IMG/VR virus record: IMGVR_UViG_3300009509_000071
Span: 1-50,890 of that record
DNA from: a virus
Strand: one strand, 5' to 3'
DNA: 50,890 nucleotides
The notes beneath the pieces were generated by a model. It had not been told where the DNA came from. It saw nothing but the letters and a program-made list of their open reading frames with translations, and did not search any database. Position 1 is the first letter of the stretch; each line of letters begins with the position of its first letter. Made by a program: the position numbers and the translations under genes. Shown piece by piece: positions 39,058-49,595 of this stretch.

Positions 39058-42000
39058 TTTGATTTTAAAGATGAGTTTAGAAAACCAACTGTCTCCTGAG
39101 ATCAAAAAAGCACTTGATGACTTTAGAAAGCTTACTGAAAAAGCAAGCGGTTTCAAGGATGTTTTGCAGACTTTTAAAGACAATAAGCAAGGTATTCTAA
39201 AAGGAACTATAGAGTCTGATGTTGCTGAAATAAGAAAGCTTCAAGTGGAGCTTGATAAGATCAAAAAGGCCTATATCGATGCAGACAATGCAGCAGATAG
39301 AAGAGCGTTAAAAAACCAAGAGAAATCATTAAACGCTGATCTTGTAAGTGCTTACAATAGAGAGTTTACAAGGCTGGCAAGAGTACAAAAGGATGCAGCT
39401 GATGATGTAAGAAGAGCAACATCATCACTATCTAAACAACATGCAGAAATGCTAAGATCAAGATCTGCAGCACAAAGACTTGAGAACGCCACAAGAAAAG
39501 TTGCAGAGTCACAAAAAGAGCTTGGTAAATCATCCGCAAATCTAAGAAACGATGTTGTAAGACACATTAGACAAATAGAGTCACTTGTTGTAGGTCTATA
39601 CTTCCTAAGACAAGGGTATGACGCAACACTTGGAAGAGGGCATGAGTTTAACAAGCTTATAGAGTCTGAGACAATAGGGCTTAAGCTGCTTATCTCTCAG
39701 AACTTGCAACATGTTGATGTTCTTGGAAAGGCTGTAACAGCTCAAGAGAGATACAACTTCTCTCAAAAAGAAGCGAATAAGGCTATGGAGATCGCCAGAA
39801 AGATCAACATTAAAACGCCTCATAGCTTTGCAGAAACACTACAGATCTTTAAGCTTCTTACTCCACAAGTATTAAAGTATGGCGGCACACTGGAAGAAGT
39901 AGGTCACATCACTCAGAGAATGTCAGTCATTGCAGCATCGATGGGTATAGAGTTTCAACAGTTCCTAAAAACAGTGGACTCAGCGCTTAGTGGTGACATG
40001 AAAGAGTCTGGACTAAAAAGAGCGCTTGAGCAGTTTGGTGTAACAAATGAGGGCATTAAAGAGCTTAAGAAGCGTAATGGTGATGTTGTCAAGTATGTTC
40101 TTGATGGGCTAGAGCAAGCCAAGTCTGCCGGAGATGACATATTCAATGGATGGCAAGGGATTATGGGGCAACTCAATAATGAACTTGATGATCTATTCGG
40201 GAAGATGCAACAGCCATTATTTAATGCAATGAAAGAGCAGATTATAGAGATCACTGCAGCGCTTGGAGAAAACCAATCTACTATCCTAAAAACAGTGGAT
40301 GGAATGGCTGATCTTGGAAAACACTTGGCAATTCTTGCTGGAGCGTATGGAACTGCTAGAGTGGCTACAGCGCTTTTTGCAAAATCATCAGCAATAGTAA
40401 ATGCATCACTTGTTGCTCATGCAGCAAATGTGAGAAGAGCATCTATACTTCATGAGTCATTTGGAAAGAATGTATCCGCCTCTGCAATCGCATTGAGAAG
40501 AATGGGAATAGCACTTAAATCATTCACTGTTTCAAACTTGCCTATGCTTGCTGTAGTTGCAGCATTTGAGGCGTATAACTATTCACTTGAGGAGACAGAA
40601 GAGAGACTTGAGAAGATCGCTCAAGTAACAAACAAAACTAGAAATGAGCTGGCATTACTTGGCGAGCAGACTCTATCCAATAGCAAAAATGCGCTCAATA
40701 AAGAACTTGAAGAGACAGAGAAAAAGATCAGAGAGATAGAGAAGTCTATTAAAAGTGTCGGAAAGTCAATGATAGAAAGAGGAACTGCTGGATCAGGTCT
40801 ATCTTCCTTGTTTGATGATGCTCAATATGTTGGATATATAGATGCCATCTTTGGAAGTGAAAAAGAGATCACTGCAGAACTAAAAGAGCAGCTAGAGCTT
40901 CATATAAAGCAAAAGGCAGAGCTTGAGAAAAAGCTTAAGGCAGTAGGCGATATTACTCCGGAGATGCAAGGTCTGGCTCAGGGTGCAAAGTCTCTTCATG
41001 ACATCATACTTGAGACAAATCAAGAGATAACAAAGCAAGCAAATATCATCAATGCTGCTACAGACAAAGAGGATGCTGCTGTAGTTGCAGCAAAAGAGAA
41101 GAAAGCAGAACTTGAGCAGCAACTTGTGGCACAAAAAGAGGCACTACAGGAAGCAAATAGACTATTGACTGCAGCCGGAATGACTGCAATAGAGTATGCA
41201 AAAGCTACTGGCCAAGTAGAAGATATGTCAAAGGCGATCAACGCTGCTGCAAATGAGGCATACAAGCTTAGAGCAGCAATGATAGAAAACTCTGAGATAA
41301 AGGGAGAGATCTCAAAGATAGCAGCTATAAAGAAAGCTCATATTGCAAAAGTGGAAGAGATCGATGCGATGGAAAAAACAGCATCAGAGAAAAAGCTTCT
41401 TTTACTTGAAGAGGAAAACAGATACAGAACTAAGTCTGCCGCAGCTCACAAAGAGATGGCCGACAAAAGAAAAGATGCTGAACAATCTCTAAACAATACA
41501 ATATTGGCAAACCTAAAAGCGCATGGTAAAGATGCTGAGGCACTAAAACTAAAGATCGACATGATCCAGAAGTCAGAATTACCAAATAAAGAAAAACTGC
41601 TCCAGATCGATACCCTCAGACAAGAATACCAAAACAGTCTATTAAAGACTAGCGGAAAAGCAACAAAAGATCTTGAAAAAGAAGCTAAAGAGCTTGATGA
41701 CATCTATAGAACATACCTAGAGCTTACCGGACAGGATTTGAAGCTATTTGAGCTTGACACAGACAAGCTTATGAAAGATCTTATGCAGCTCAAAGATAAA
41801 GGCCTTATAGATTTTGAAGATATTAGCAAGGCTTACGATGGAAGCTGGAATGAGTTTGTCAAAAAAGGCGAAAAGGCAAATAAGAAAGTTGCTATGGACT
41901 TTACCAATCAGTTTAAAGGCCTACTAGATGGAATTTTTAGCGGTGATTTTGGTGGTGCGCTAAAAGGCTTCTTTGACGGATTGAGTACAGAGCTATTATC

Positions 42001-43720
42001 TAAGCCTATCGATGATCTATCTACATCAATGAGTGAGTATCTTACTGGCAAGGATGGAACTGGCGGCATATTGTCTAGTCTTGGAAGCTTTGGTGGAATA
42101 TTTGGCGGCTTAGTAACAAGTGGTATAGGTATGCTTGTTGGATCATTGTTTGGAGACAGTGAAGAGCCAGCCCCAGAATTAGGGGAAATAAGAGACACAT
42201 CAGAGTCTATGAAAAATGCGCTTGAATACATAAAAGATGCACAATTCCCAATGCTTAGATTAACAAGGGAGATGACAGGATACCTACAGACTATTTCTAA
42301 GGCGTTTGGCGGTGTTGAGAACTCTCTATTGCGTTCTGGGATTGATATTGGTGGTAGCCTATTTCAAGATACATACAAAAAGGGTACTTTGTTTGGTGGA
42401 AAATCAACAAGCCTGTATGGTACATCGATTGATGTAGAAGCTGCTTCTATGGCAGATCTTATAAATGGTGAAATCACCGCACTACTCGATACAGTGACCA
42501 AGACAGTAAAAACAAAATGGTATGGGGCTAAAAAGACTTCATATAGCCATTCATACACTGATATTTCTGGAGACATTAGTGAGTATGTGTCAAATGCAAC
42601 AAAAGCTGTATTTGATAGCCTTACTCTAGCCGGAGAAACACTAGGCATCGATCTTACAGTTGAAGAAGAAGTTACAAGATGGGTGGCAGACTCTTCAAGC
42701 GACATCCAGAATGGAATTTGGGGAGGCTTCAATACTGGTTTTGGAAGCTTCTTCTCAAAGTTTAGAGGCGGTTTTCTAGGAAGAATATTTAGCGGATTTG
42801 GTAAGAGATTTTCGGAAGAGACTGGCCAATGGGTAACTGAAACAGTAACATCCAGCCTAATGGATGAGATCATTGACATAGGCAAGTTTGACACTACCGG
42901 AATGAGTGCAGATGAAGTTGCTGCAGAGATACAAGGTAGATTTGCTGCACAAATGGACATGATTACTGAAAAGTATTTTGGGGTAGTTAAAGAGTTTCAA
43001 AAGGCTGGAGAGGGGCTTGGAGAAACACTATTCAGAGTCATGACAAACTTTGATCAGGTAGGACACTCACTTGAACTTATTGGAAAGTCATTTGACTGGA
43101 GAACAGCAAATATAATCGCTGATGTAGCCGGAGGACTTGACAACTTTAATGCCAGCATGAGTAGTTATCAATCTAATTTCTTTACTGATGCAGAGCAGTA
43201 TGAAATGAAGCTGTACACTCTAACAAAAAGCTTTGAGTCACTTGGACTTGCAGTGCCTAATGGTAAAGCCGGATTTAGAGATCTTGTTGAGAGTATAGAC
43301 ACTACCACTGATGCCGGAGCAACATTATTTGCAGAAGTTCTTTCACTTGCAGATAGCTTTGCAGATATGGAAAGCAGCGCAAAAAGCTTAGGTGAGGCAA
43401 TTTCTGGGATAGCTGATGCTTGGCTCGGAAATCTTAGCTATTTAACTATTGCTCAAAAAGCAGCATATGCAAGTGGATACTTTGAGATAGCCAGAGAGTC
43501 AAATGGGCAACTTGATGTAGTAGATAGCGCAAAAGCTATGGCTGAAACAGCACTAAGAGCAAGTTCGACAAAAGAGGAATATATACCATATTTTGACAAG
43601 TACATCAAAGTTCTTGAAGAGCAAGCGCCTCAAGCAACAACAGATGATGTTGTGGCCGAATTAAGAGCATTAAGAGCAGAAGTTCAAATATTAGAAGAGA
43701 CAACAAGGAGATTAGCGTGA
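39044..43720 (+). CDS. Tail tape measure protein
   Basis: A 1558-residue protein, the longest in the genome, overlapping the end of GT. Long coiled coils fill the N-terminal and central parts. A glycine-rich hydrophobic segment near residues 1005-1030 (GGILSSLGSFGGIFGGLVTS) is typical of tape measures and may enter the membrane during DNA injection. At about 0.15 nm per residue the tail would be about 230 nm. Confidence 0.92.
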   Translation: MAAADLILKMSLENQLSPEIKKALDDFRKLTEKASGFKDVLQTFKDNKQGILKGTIESDVAEIRKLQVELDKIKKAYIDADNAADRRALKNQEKSLNADLVSAYNREFTRLARVQKDAADDVRRATSSLSKQHAEMLRSRSAAQRLENATRKVAESQKELGKSSANLRNDVVRHIRQIESLVVGLYFLRQGYDATLGRGHEFNKLIESETIGLKLLISQNLQHVDVLGKAVTAQERYNFSQKEANKAMEIARKINIKTPHSFAETLQIFKLLTPQVLKYGGTLEEVGHITQRMSVIAASMGIEFQQFLKTVDSALSGDMKESGLKRALEQFGVTNEGIKELKKRNGDVVKYVLDGLEQAKSAGDDIFNGWQGIMGQLNNELDDLFGKMQQPLFNAMKEQIIEITAALGENQSTILKTVDGMADLGKHLAILAGAYGTARVATALFAKSSAIVNASLVAHAANVRRASILHESFGKNVSASAIALRRMGIALKSFTVSNLPMLAVVAAFEAYNYSLEETEERLEKIAQVTNKTRNELALLGEQTLSNSKNALNKELEETEKKIREIEKSIKSVGKSMIERGTAGSGLSSLFDDAQYVGYIDAIFGSEKEITAELKEQLELHIKQKAELEKKLKAVGDITPEMQGLAQGAKSLHDIILETNQEITKQANIINAATDKEDAAVVAAKEKKAELEQQLVAQKEALQEANRLLTAAGMTAIEYAKATGQVEDMSKAINAAANEAYKLRAAMIENSEIKGEISKIAAIKKAHIAKVEEIDAMEKTASEKKLLLLEEENRYRTKSAAAHKEMADKRKDAEQSLNNTILANLKAHGKDAEALKLKIDMIQKSELPNKEKLLQIDTLRQEYQNSLLKTSGKATKDLEKEAKELDDIYRTYLELTGQDLKLFELDTDKLMKDLMQLKDKGLIDFEDISKAYDGSWNEFVKKGEKANKKVAMDFTNQFKGLLDGIFSGDFGGALKGFFDGLSTELLSKPIDDLSTSMSEYLTGKDGTGGILSSLGSFGGIFGGLVTSGIGMLVGSLFGDSEEPAPELGEIRDTSESMKNALEYIKDAQFPMLRLTREMTGYLQTISKAFGGVENSLLRSGIDIGGSLFQDTYKKGTLFGGKSTSLYGTSIDVEAASMADLINGEITALLDTVTKTVKTKWYGAKKTSYSHSYTDISGDISEYVSNATKAVFDSLTLAGETLGIDLTVEEEVTRWVADSSSDIQNGIWGGFNTGFGSFFSKFRGGFLGRIFSGFGKRFSEETGQWVTETVTSSLMDEIIDIGKFDTTGMSADEVAAEIQGRFAAQMDMITEKYFGVVKEFQKAGEGLGETLFRVMTNFDQVGHSLELIGKSFDWRTANIIADVAGGLDNFNASMSSYQSNFFTDAEQYEMKLYTLTKSFESLGLAVPNGKAGFRDLVESIDTTTDAGATLFAEVLSLADSFADMESSAKSLGEAISGIADAWLGNLSYLTIAQKAAYASGYFEIARESNGQLDVVDSAKAMAETALRASSTKEEYIPYFDKYIKVLEEQAPQATTDDVVAELRALRAEVQILEETTRRLA

Positions 43721-45192
43721 TTATTAGCGTACCTACCTCACTGGTTTTAGTATCAACAAGCGTAATTGATGCTACAAGTACATTTAACCCAACCATAAAC
43801 ATGAACTACCCAACTGGTACAAGAATACAAAAAGACGGGTGGATTTATGAGAATACTGGTGATAACATTATCCCAACCGTATGGGTAGAAGCAGATGCAC
43901 CAAACTACCCAGATGGAACAGTTGTATATAAAGACGGGAAATTGCAGTATTGGTACTCTTCACCAACGCAAAGATTAAAACAGCCAGAAGAGTACACTAC
44001 CATAGATAATGGTGAGTATGCACAAGGAAACCTATTTAAAGCAGATACATGGACTCATAAGTATGTTCTTCTTGGAACTGTGCCTATAGGCCAAACTCTA
44101 TATGATCCAGACTTTGTAGGACTACAGGCAGATGCATCATCATACCTTTATTCTACATGGATTGACAATAATGGTGTGCAGCAAATTCAAGCCTATGTAA
44201 CTCCAGAGTCAGCTTTAGGCCAAAGCCCATACTCCATACTTGCTCCAAATATAAATACAGAGCTTACGGAAAGCACAGTAGAGGTAAAGGCATCTTTGTA
44301 TGTTCATGACAATAAGCTTGTAGGTACGATAGGAAGTATCTTTGTTCGTGGCGGAAATATGTATATGAGAACATCATATGATGCTGCCAATGAATATGTT
44401 GCGGTTACAGGCGGATATGGTATCGATATTGTATCCATCGATAAGCTTGTAGGCTTCACAAAAAAAGAGCGTGCAAAATCATCTTATCCTTTTGACAACA
44501 AGAACTACACTACTGCACAGGGTACATCCATTATGACATATGTAGTAAAGGGTACTGAAAAGTTCGACACTATTGCGCTTGGTAGGGTAAAGGCTGCAAA
44601 TGTTGTTATTGACTTTAAAGATCCTCAAGGGAATGTCATCACTCATATAGACACTGCGATCGATGGCAAGAGAGACAAATCTGGAAACTTATCGTCTTGG
44701 CACACAACACTGATCAAATACTCTATGGATGCAAATAACTTGCCTGTAGTTATGGATATAGACTCAACAGTTGAGATCACTCTTACTGGAGACAATATAG
44801 AACTTGGAACTCTCATGCTTGGAATGTCTGCAGATGCTGGATTTACAGATATGCAGATAAATAATAGGTATCGTGACTTCTCTGTTTTTGAATACGATGT
44901 ATGGGGGAACGCTGATTATGTTGAAAGAGCAAAAGTTTCTACATATAGCGGTACTGCAAAATTATTTATAACAGACTATGACATGATAGATAGGCTTATG
45001 ACATCACTTGGTAAAAACCTAGTCATAGTGAATGGATCAGATGCGAAAAACAAAGACACAAATAGCCAGTCTGTTTTTTCTTCAACGCAAAAAATAGGTA
45101 GGTTTACATCATTTGATCAAAAGACATCTGTAAAAGATGGAGTCATAGGTGTACATGCTGAATATACATTTACGCTGGAGGGAATTGTATGA
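43717..45192 (+). CDS. Tail tip / distal tail protein, 491 aa
   Basis: Starts at GTG overlapping the tape measure stop. The N-terminal part is proline- and tyrosine-rich with two similar motifs (IQKDGWIYENTGDNIIPTVW and VYKDGKLQYWYSS). The rest is beta-rich. Position fits a distal tail or hub protein. It does not resemble lambda M, L, K, I or J, so the tail tip module comes from another lineage. Confidence 0.55.
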   Translation: MIISVPTSLVLVSTSVIDATSTFNPTINMNYPTGTRIQKDGWIYENTGDNIIPTVWVEADAPNYPDGTVVYKDGKLQYWYSSPTQRLKQPEEYTTIDNGEYAQGNLFKADTWTHKYVLLGTVPIGQTLYDPDFVGLQADASSYLYSTWIDNNGVQQIQAYVTPESALGQSPYSILAPNINTELTESTVEVKASLYVHDNKLVGTIGSIFVRGGNMYMRTSYDAANEYVAVTGGYGIDIVSIDKLVGFTKKERAKSSYPFDNKNYTTAQGTSIMTYVVKGTEKFDTIALGRVKAANVVIDFKDPQGNVITHIDTAIDGKRDKSGNLSSWHTTLIKYSMDANNLPVVMDIDSTVEITLTGDNIELGTLMLGMSADAGFTDMQINNRYRDFSVFEYDVWGNADYVERAKVSTYSGTAKLFITDYDMIDRLMTSLGKNLVIVNGSDAKNKDTNSQSVFSSTQKIGRFTSFDQKTSVKDGVIGVHAEYTFTLEGIV

Positions 45193-45213
45193 CGATACCA
45201 ATTTACGGAAACA

Positions 45214-45666
45214 TTGCCTTGTATCATATTGCCATTTGTAGTTAGACAAGAAGAGAGCATGAGGTTTTTGGGAGGTAGGGCTATTACCGGAGCTACATTT
45301 ATAGAGTTGAACTTGAGAGCAAAATCAGATGCTCAAGAAAATGCCTTGTATAGCTTTTGGAAAAATGATTGCAATTATGGGCTTGAGCCATTCTTGATCG
45401 CACTCCCTATTCATGGGGCAGCTGTAGATGAAGCTCATCCGGATGTTCTTGTTCAGTGGGTAGATGATTTCACAGACACAAAAGAAAGAGGTAAGTGGAC
45501 TACAAAAAGAAGAATAAGAGTTATAGGAACTATTGATTATACGATAGATGTTGATGGAAACTTCATTGTAACTGCAAATGGTGAATACACAGTATCAGAG
45601 AGTGGAGATTATGTTCCTACTGGAAGCATAGCAACAATTTTTAGAGAGGTATTATATGGGAACTAA
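45214..45666 (+). CDS. Tail protein, 150 aa, start uncertain
   Basis: The frame opens at TTG 45214 with GGAA four bases upstream. However, ATG at 45189 overlaps the previous stop in the coupling style used across this operon, but leads to a stop after 18 codons. A one-base change between 45189 and 45214 would join MTIPIYGNI to PCIILPFVVRQEESMRF. The product resembles small tail-tip proteins placed before fibres (SFWKNDCNYGLEPFLIALPI). Confidence 0.5.
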   Translation: MPCIILPFVVRQEESMRFLGGRAITGATFIELNLRAKSDAQENALYSFWKNDCNYGLEPFLIALPIHGAAVDEAHPDVLVQWVDDFTDTKERGKWTTKRRIRVIGTIDYTIDVDGNFIVTANGEYTVSESGDYVPTGSIATIFREVLYGN

Positions 45667-47425
45667 GTTATTTTCACTTGAACTTCCAGAGCATAAGGCA
45701 ACAATAGATACTTGGATTGCAACACTTATACAAGGTAAACTTGGAGTAAATGAATGGATAGCACCATTGGGTGCAGATGGCATCATTCCATCACAGTTTT
45801 TGCCATCAATTTCATTGTCATGGGGAAATATTACTGGTATTCTTTCAGACCAAACAGACTTGAATACAGCACTTGGCTCAAAGGCTTCTACTGACAGCCC
45901 AGCTTTTAGTGGAGTTCCTACTGCACCAAACGCTGTATTGGGTACAGACTCTTTGCAGATAGCTACTACTGCTTTTGTTCAAGCATCACTTGGAACTATA
46001 CCTTTGGCTTCCATTGCAAGTACACCAACTATCATAACAGCAGACACAGTTTTAACAGTAGATGATATTAAAGATGCTTACTTCATAATAAATGCTTCAT
46101 CAACTATTCAGCTTACTTTGCCATCTGCTATTGGTTTGGCAACAAAGGCTTTCAATTTTGTCGTGTATAACATTGGTCAAGGTACTGCTATATTTAGAGA
46201 TAGTTCTGGCTCATTGCTTGAAGCTGTGCTTACTAATAAAATATACTTCTATTCAGTAGCAGATAATACCGTTCAAAATGGGTACAGCTCAATCGTGAAG
46301 AGTGAGTATATTAAATCATCAGGGTTTGTATCTCCACCAATAGAGATTTACAAGACAAACGCATTTAAACAACTAGCTGCAAACCCACTCTACTATCAGG
46401 GAAGAATTATAGAGCTAACATCAACAAAATGGGCTTTAATGTATTCTCTTGAAAGTTTGAGTTTAGATACATACTTACAGATAATGGAGTGGAACGGAAC
46501 ATCATTTGATTATGGTGTAGCAGTAGAGATTACTGACACATACAATACAGCTTATATATGGAAGCAAACAGCAGATGGCTCACTTCTTGGTTGTGGTTTA
46601 GAAACTGGTGAGGGTGCTAACTACATAAGGTCTTTGTCAATATCAGGGCTAACTATAACAAAAAACCCAGTAGTTGCAGTTCAATCATCTACTGGTGCTT
46701 ATCAATCAGATACTACGCATGGTATAAGATTGAATGATACACAGGCATTGTTATGGTATGTTCACAGTTCGGCTGGTGATCCATCTGTTAGGGTTGCTAC
46801 TGTAAATGGTACTTCATGGACTTTTGGAACTGAATACTCAATCAATGCTTCTGGCTCTATTCAGAACTGCCACATGATAAGTGCGACAGAGTTCTTGGTT
46901 TTCTATTACTCATCAGCACCAAAAGTAAGAAAAGGAACAATCTCCGGCTCAACTATAACATTAAATGCAGAGGACATTATAGATATTAATGGTGCATCTG
47001 GTACTGGACTTTGTAGTGATATACCTACATCACTAATCAGTAGAGATGATGGAACATTCATGTTATCTCACGCAGGTTATCTGGCAAATTTCTCCATAAA
47101 CAATGGTGTATATGCAGAGATAGGTACGCTAACAATATCTGGTGGTGTAAGCACATACCCAGAGTGGATGCACAAGCTAACAAATGGAAGAGTGTTGGTC
47201 TTTTGTGGAACTTACAACATTACAATATATATAGTTGATTATACGACAACAGTTCCTACAATTATTGATTTTATTGACTTATCAAATATAGGTGATATAA
47301 ATATTTCACAAATATCTAAACTTGAATATACAGTAGGAAAAACAAGCTTTAGCGTAGAGTATTTTGATGAAATAAAAACAGAGATTGGTAGAACAGAAAT
47401 TAGTGTAGGGAGTATCGTATTATGA
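45656..47425 (+). CDS. Tail fibre protein, 589 aa
   Basis: Residues 60-115 contain the common fibre repeat: TDSPAFSGVPTAPNAVLGTD followed by SLQIATTAFVQ. The N-terminus attaches to the tail. The rest is a long beta-rich chain of small repeats, perhaps a propeller or solenoid, without a recognised enzyme site. It probably determines host range together with the LamG fibre. Confidence 0.8.
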   Translation: MGTKLFSLELPEHKATIDTWIATLIQGKLGVNEWIAPLGADGIIPSQFLPSISLSWGNITGILSDQTDLNTALGSKASTDSPAFSGVPTAPNAVLGTDSLQIATTAFVQASLGTIPLASIASTPTIITADTVLTVDDIKDAYFIINASSTIQLTLPSAIGLATKAFNFVVYNIGQGTAIFRDSSGSLLEAVLTNKIYFYSVADNTVQNGYSSIVKSEYIKSSGFVSPPIEIYKTNAFKQLAANPLYYQGRIIELTSTKWALMYSLESLSLDTYLQIMEWNGTSFDYGVAVEITDTYNTAYIWKQTADGSLLGCGLETGEGANYIRSLSISGLTITKNPVVAVQSSTGAYQSDTTHGIRLNDTQALLWYVHSSAGDPSVRVATVNGTSWTFGTEYSINASGSIQNCHMISATEFLVFYYSSAPKVRKGTISGSTITLNAEDIIDINGASGTGLCSDIPTSLISRDDGTFMLSHAGYLANFSINNGVYAEIGTLTISGGVSTYPEWMHKLTNGRVLVFCGTYNITIYIVDYTTTVPTIIDFIDLSNIGDINISQISKLEYTVGKTSFSVEYFDEIKTEIGRTEISVGSIVL

Positions 47426-47925
47426 TAATAGTTGATAATAACACAAGCATTGTAGTTGCAAGTAGCGACAACATAGAAATACTTGACACACATTCTATTG
47501 TGGATGGTAAAAAAGTCAATGAGTTTCAACAAAATACACACACATTGCTAGACATGAGTATTCCGTATGGAAAGCCTACATATTGGAAGTATGCTGATGG
47601 TGAACTTGTGCTAACTGCTTCTGGTACTGCATACTTGGAAGCACTTGCAATGGTTGAAATGCAAAAAAAAGCACAAGAGCTTACAGATGCAGTACAAAAG
47701 CATCTTGACGATAGAGCAAAATATTACAGATATGACGATATGAAGTCTGCAAGAAGCTATGCAGGGTTTGTAAATGCGTTTCAAGCAGAAGCAACAAAGC
47801 TAGGGCAATGGGCTTCTGAATGTTGGGTATATGCTGGTCAAGTTGAGCAAGATGTTGTTAATGGAGTAAGGGCAATGCCTACCCCAGAAGAACTGGTTGC
47901 AGAATTGCCACCACTTGTAATGTGA
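47422..47925 (+). CDS. Fibre assembly-like protein (paralogue of 1227-1742)
   Basis: A 167-residue protein coupled to the fibre gene. Helical C-terminus with aromatic residues (SYAGFVNAFQAEATKLGQWA) ending in ELVAELPPLVM. The same size and layout occur in the protein after the LamG fibre, suggesting duplication with each fibre. Confidence 0.5.
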   Translation: MIIVDNNTSIVVASSDNIEILDTHSIVDGKKVNEFQQNTHTLLDMSIPYGKPTYWKYADGELVLTASGTAYLEALAMVEMQKKAQELTDAVQKHLDDRAKYYRYDDMKSARSYAGFVNAFQAEATKLGQWASECWVYAGQVEQDVVNGVRAMPTPEELVAELPPLVM

Positions 47926-47935
47926 TGGAGTGCAG

Positions 47936-48442
47936 ATGAGAAAAGTATATGAGAATGGAAAACTAAGAAAAGTTGAGCTTGAAGTAAATGATGATGGCTT
48001 CATTTCTGCAAAGAGTAAGATGGAAGCGTTTATCGGCAAAAGAATTTCAACACAGACAATCAGTTTTGATGAAGTGAAGAGAGAGTTCACATCATACTCA
48101 AAGACAGCAGATGAAGTAAAAAGATTAGGTTTTGAGATAGGTGATTGTAGTGACTGTATTCTGATTGGAATTAAGTACAGCATTGTTACTGGAATGACAC
48201 GATTTAAGAAGTATTACTTGGGGAACTATCTCAATGTTGAAACGGATGATATTGTATTCCATACTGGCATCTGCTCAATGACTGGGGAATATACACTTTA
48301 TATCTTTGAAAATCAAGAAGCAGATGATGTTAAATATGGTTTTCACAGACAGTCATTTCAAGACTACTATGGACTTACATACTCAAAAGATGGGAAATTT
48401 ATAAGGAAGAGTGAATATAAGCATGAAACTAGCATTTTATGA
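47936..48442 (+). CDS. Hypothetical late protein, 168 aa
   Basis: ATG at 47936 has GGAG five bases upstream. Beta-rich, with two cysteine pairs (GDCSDC). It lies between fibre and peptidase genes. It may belong to the tail or modify the host; function unknown. Confidence 0.55.
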   Translation: MRKVYENGKLRKVELEVNDDGFISAKSKMEAFIGKRISTQTISFDEVKREFTSYSKTADEVKRLGFEIGDCSDCILIGIKYSIVTGMTRFKKYYLGNYLNVETDDIVFHTGICSMTGEYTLYIFENQEADDVKYGFHRQSFQDYYGLTYSKDGKFIRKSEYKHETSIL

Positions 48443-48866
48443 AGCGTTCCAGCCGGATGCAACTGCACTTGACAAATTGATCGCTGTAGCAAGTGGTGGA
48501 TCGAAGAGTCATGTAGAGGGAATTTTTAGCGATGGCGTATGGTTTTCCATCTCTCCAAGAGATAAGGATGGGGCAAGGTTTAAAATCATTGATCCAAAAG
48601 ATAGCAACTGGACTTTTGTTGATATTCCTATTGACATAGAGGCAGAGCAAAGGCTTAGAAATAGATGCTTAGAGAAGATAGGAACTAAGTACGCCTATGT
48701 TGGAGCTGTATTGTCTGTGACTCCGGTGTGCTTTGTTTGTGATGGCAGGGATTTCTGCTCAAGGCTTTGGGCAAATCTTTTGTTTAGTGAGGGGCTTCCG
48801 CTTGATAGTGGATGCAAATACAGCCCAGAAGAGTTGTATCAAGCGGTAATAAAATTAAAAAGGTAG
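48423..48866 (+). CDS. NlpC/P60-like (YiiX-type) cysteine hydrolase
   Basis: About 147 residues from ATG 48423 (a GTG at 48411 is an alternative). The permuted NlpC/P60 pattern is visible: KLAFYEAF at the start, histidine in SKSHVEGIF, and cysteine in CDGRDFCSRLWANLL. Such proteins cleave peptide or amide bonds. Position before the holin suggests cell-wall penetration at the tail tip or a role in lysis. Confidence 0.6.
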   Translation: MKLAFYEAFQPDATALDKLIAVASGGSKSHVEGIFSDGVWFSISPRDKDGARFKIIDPKDSNWTFVDIPIDIEAEQRLRNRCLEKIGTKYAYVGAVLSVTPVCFVCDGRDFCSRLWANLLFSEGLPLDSGCKYSPEELYQAVIKLKR

Positions 48867-48877
48867 GGAAGATAAAA

Positions 48878-49336
48878 ATGGTTACTGAGGGAATGGTTGG
48901 AGTAAAGCTTGTATTGAATGGGGCAATGATAGGCTTTGCTGGGTTATTGACATATTTGGGATTAGACAAGGAGGTATTTGCAGCATTAGGATGGCTGCTT
49001 TTTATAGATTACTTTACTGGAGTCTGGAAAGCCAAAACTTTAGGACACTGCATAACATCAAATAAGATGAAATATGGAGTAGTATCAAAGTTTTCATTAA
49101 TGCTAATACCTTTTGTATTTGCAATAGCAGCAAAGGCCATCGATGCAGATGCTGGGAATGTATTGTTTGTAGGTATGAATATCCTAGTCTTATCTGAGGT
49201 GTACAGTATTATTGGCAACATCTATTCAATCAGAACAAAGCTTGAGCTTCCAGAGTGGGATGCAGTAGCAGCACTTGGCCATAAGATTAGAAAAACACTT
49301 ATCAAGCTCGGAGGAGAAGATATAGATGCTAAATAA
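48878..49336 (+). CDS. Holin (phage_holin_4 type)
   Basis: About 152 residues from ATG 48878; the longer frame overlaps the previous gene without a ribosome site. Membrane segments plus the family signature WLLFIDYFTGVWKAKTLG, ITSNKMKYGVVSKFS and NILVLSEVYSIIGNIYSIRT. It forms membrane lesions that release the GH108 lysin. Confidence 0.82.
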   Translation: MVTEGMVGVKLVLNGAMIGFAGLLTYLGLDKEVFAALGWLLFIDYFTGVWKAKTLGHCITSNKMKYGVVSKFSLMLIPFVFAIAAKAIDADAGNVLFVGMNILVLSEVYSIIGNIYSIRTKLELPEWDAVAALGHKIRKTLIKLGGEDIDAK

Positions 49337-49595
49337 AATTCTTATTTATGTGATCATATTCTTGTCTGGAACTACAGCATTTTTCTTTGGCGTATCAAAG
49401 TATAGAGAGTACAAGCTTGATGCCTCAGAGGTAGAGGTTAAGAGGCTTGAGACTAAAGCTAAAACCATAGAGATCGAGCATGATGTAAAGGGTATAGAGA
49501 ATAACCAAAGCATCACTTTTAAGATAAAAAAGGAGGTAAAGATCGATGAGATACCGAGCAGCATTGGCACTCATACCATTAATTTTCGTGATTAA
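49326..49595 (+). CDS. Inner-membrane spanin (Rz-like)
   Basis: An 89-residue protein with one N-terminal membrane anchor (ILIYVIIFLSGTTAFFFGV) and a short periplasmic helix rich in lysine and glutamate. An outer-membrane lipoprotein gene starts inside its 3' end in another frame, the classic Rz/Rz1 arrangement. It fuses inner and outer membranes at the end of lysis. Confidence 0.72.
   Translation: MLNKILIYVIIFLSGTTAFFFGVSKYREYKLDASEVEVKRLETKAKTIEIEHDVKGIENNQSITFKIKKEVKIDEIPSSIGTHTINFRD

Noticed and set aside
42364-42960. 198-residue minus-strand ORF inside the tape measure gene
   Set aside because: Serine/proline-rich shadow of the tape measure reading frame with no start signals.
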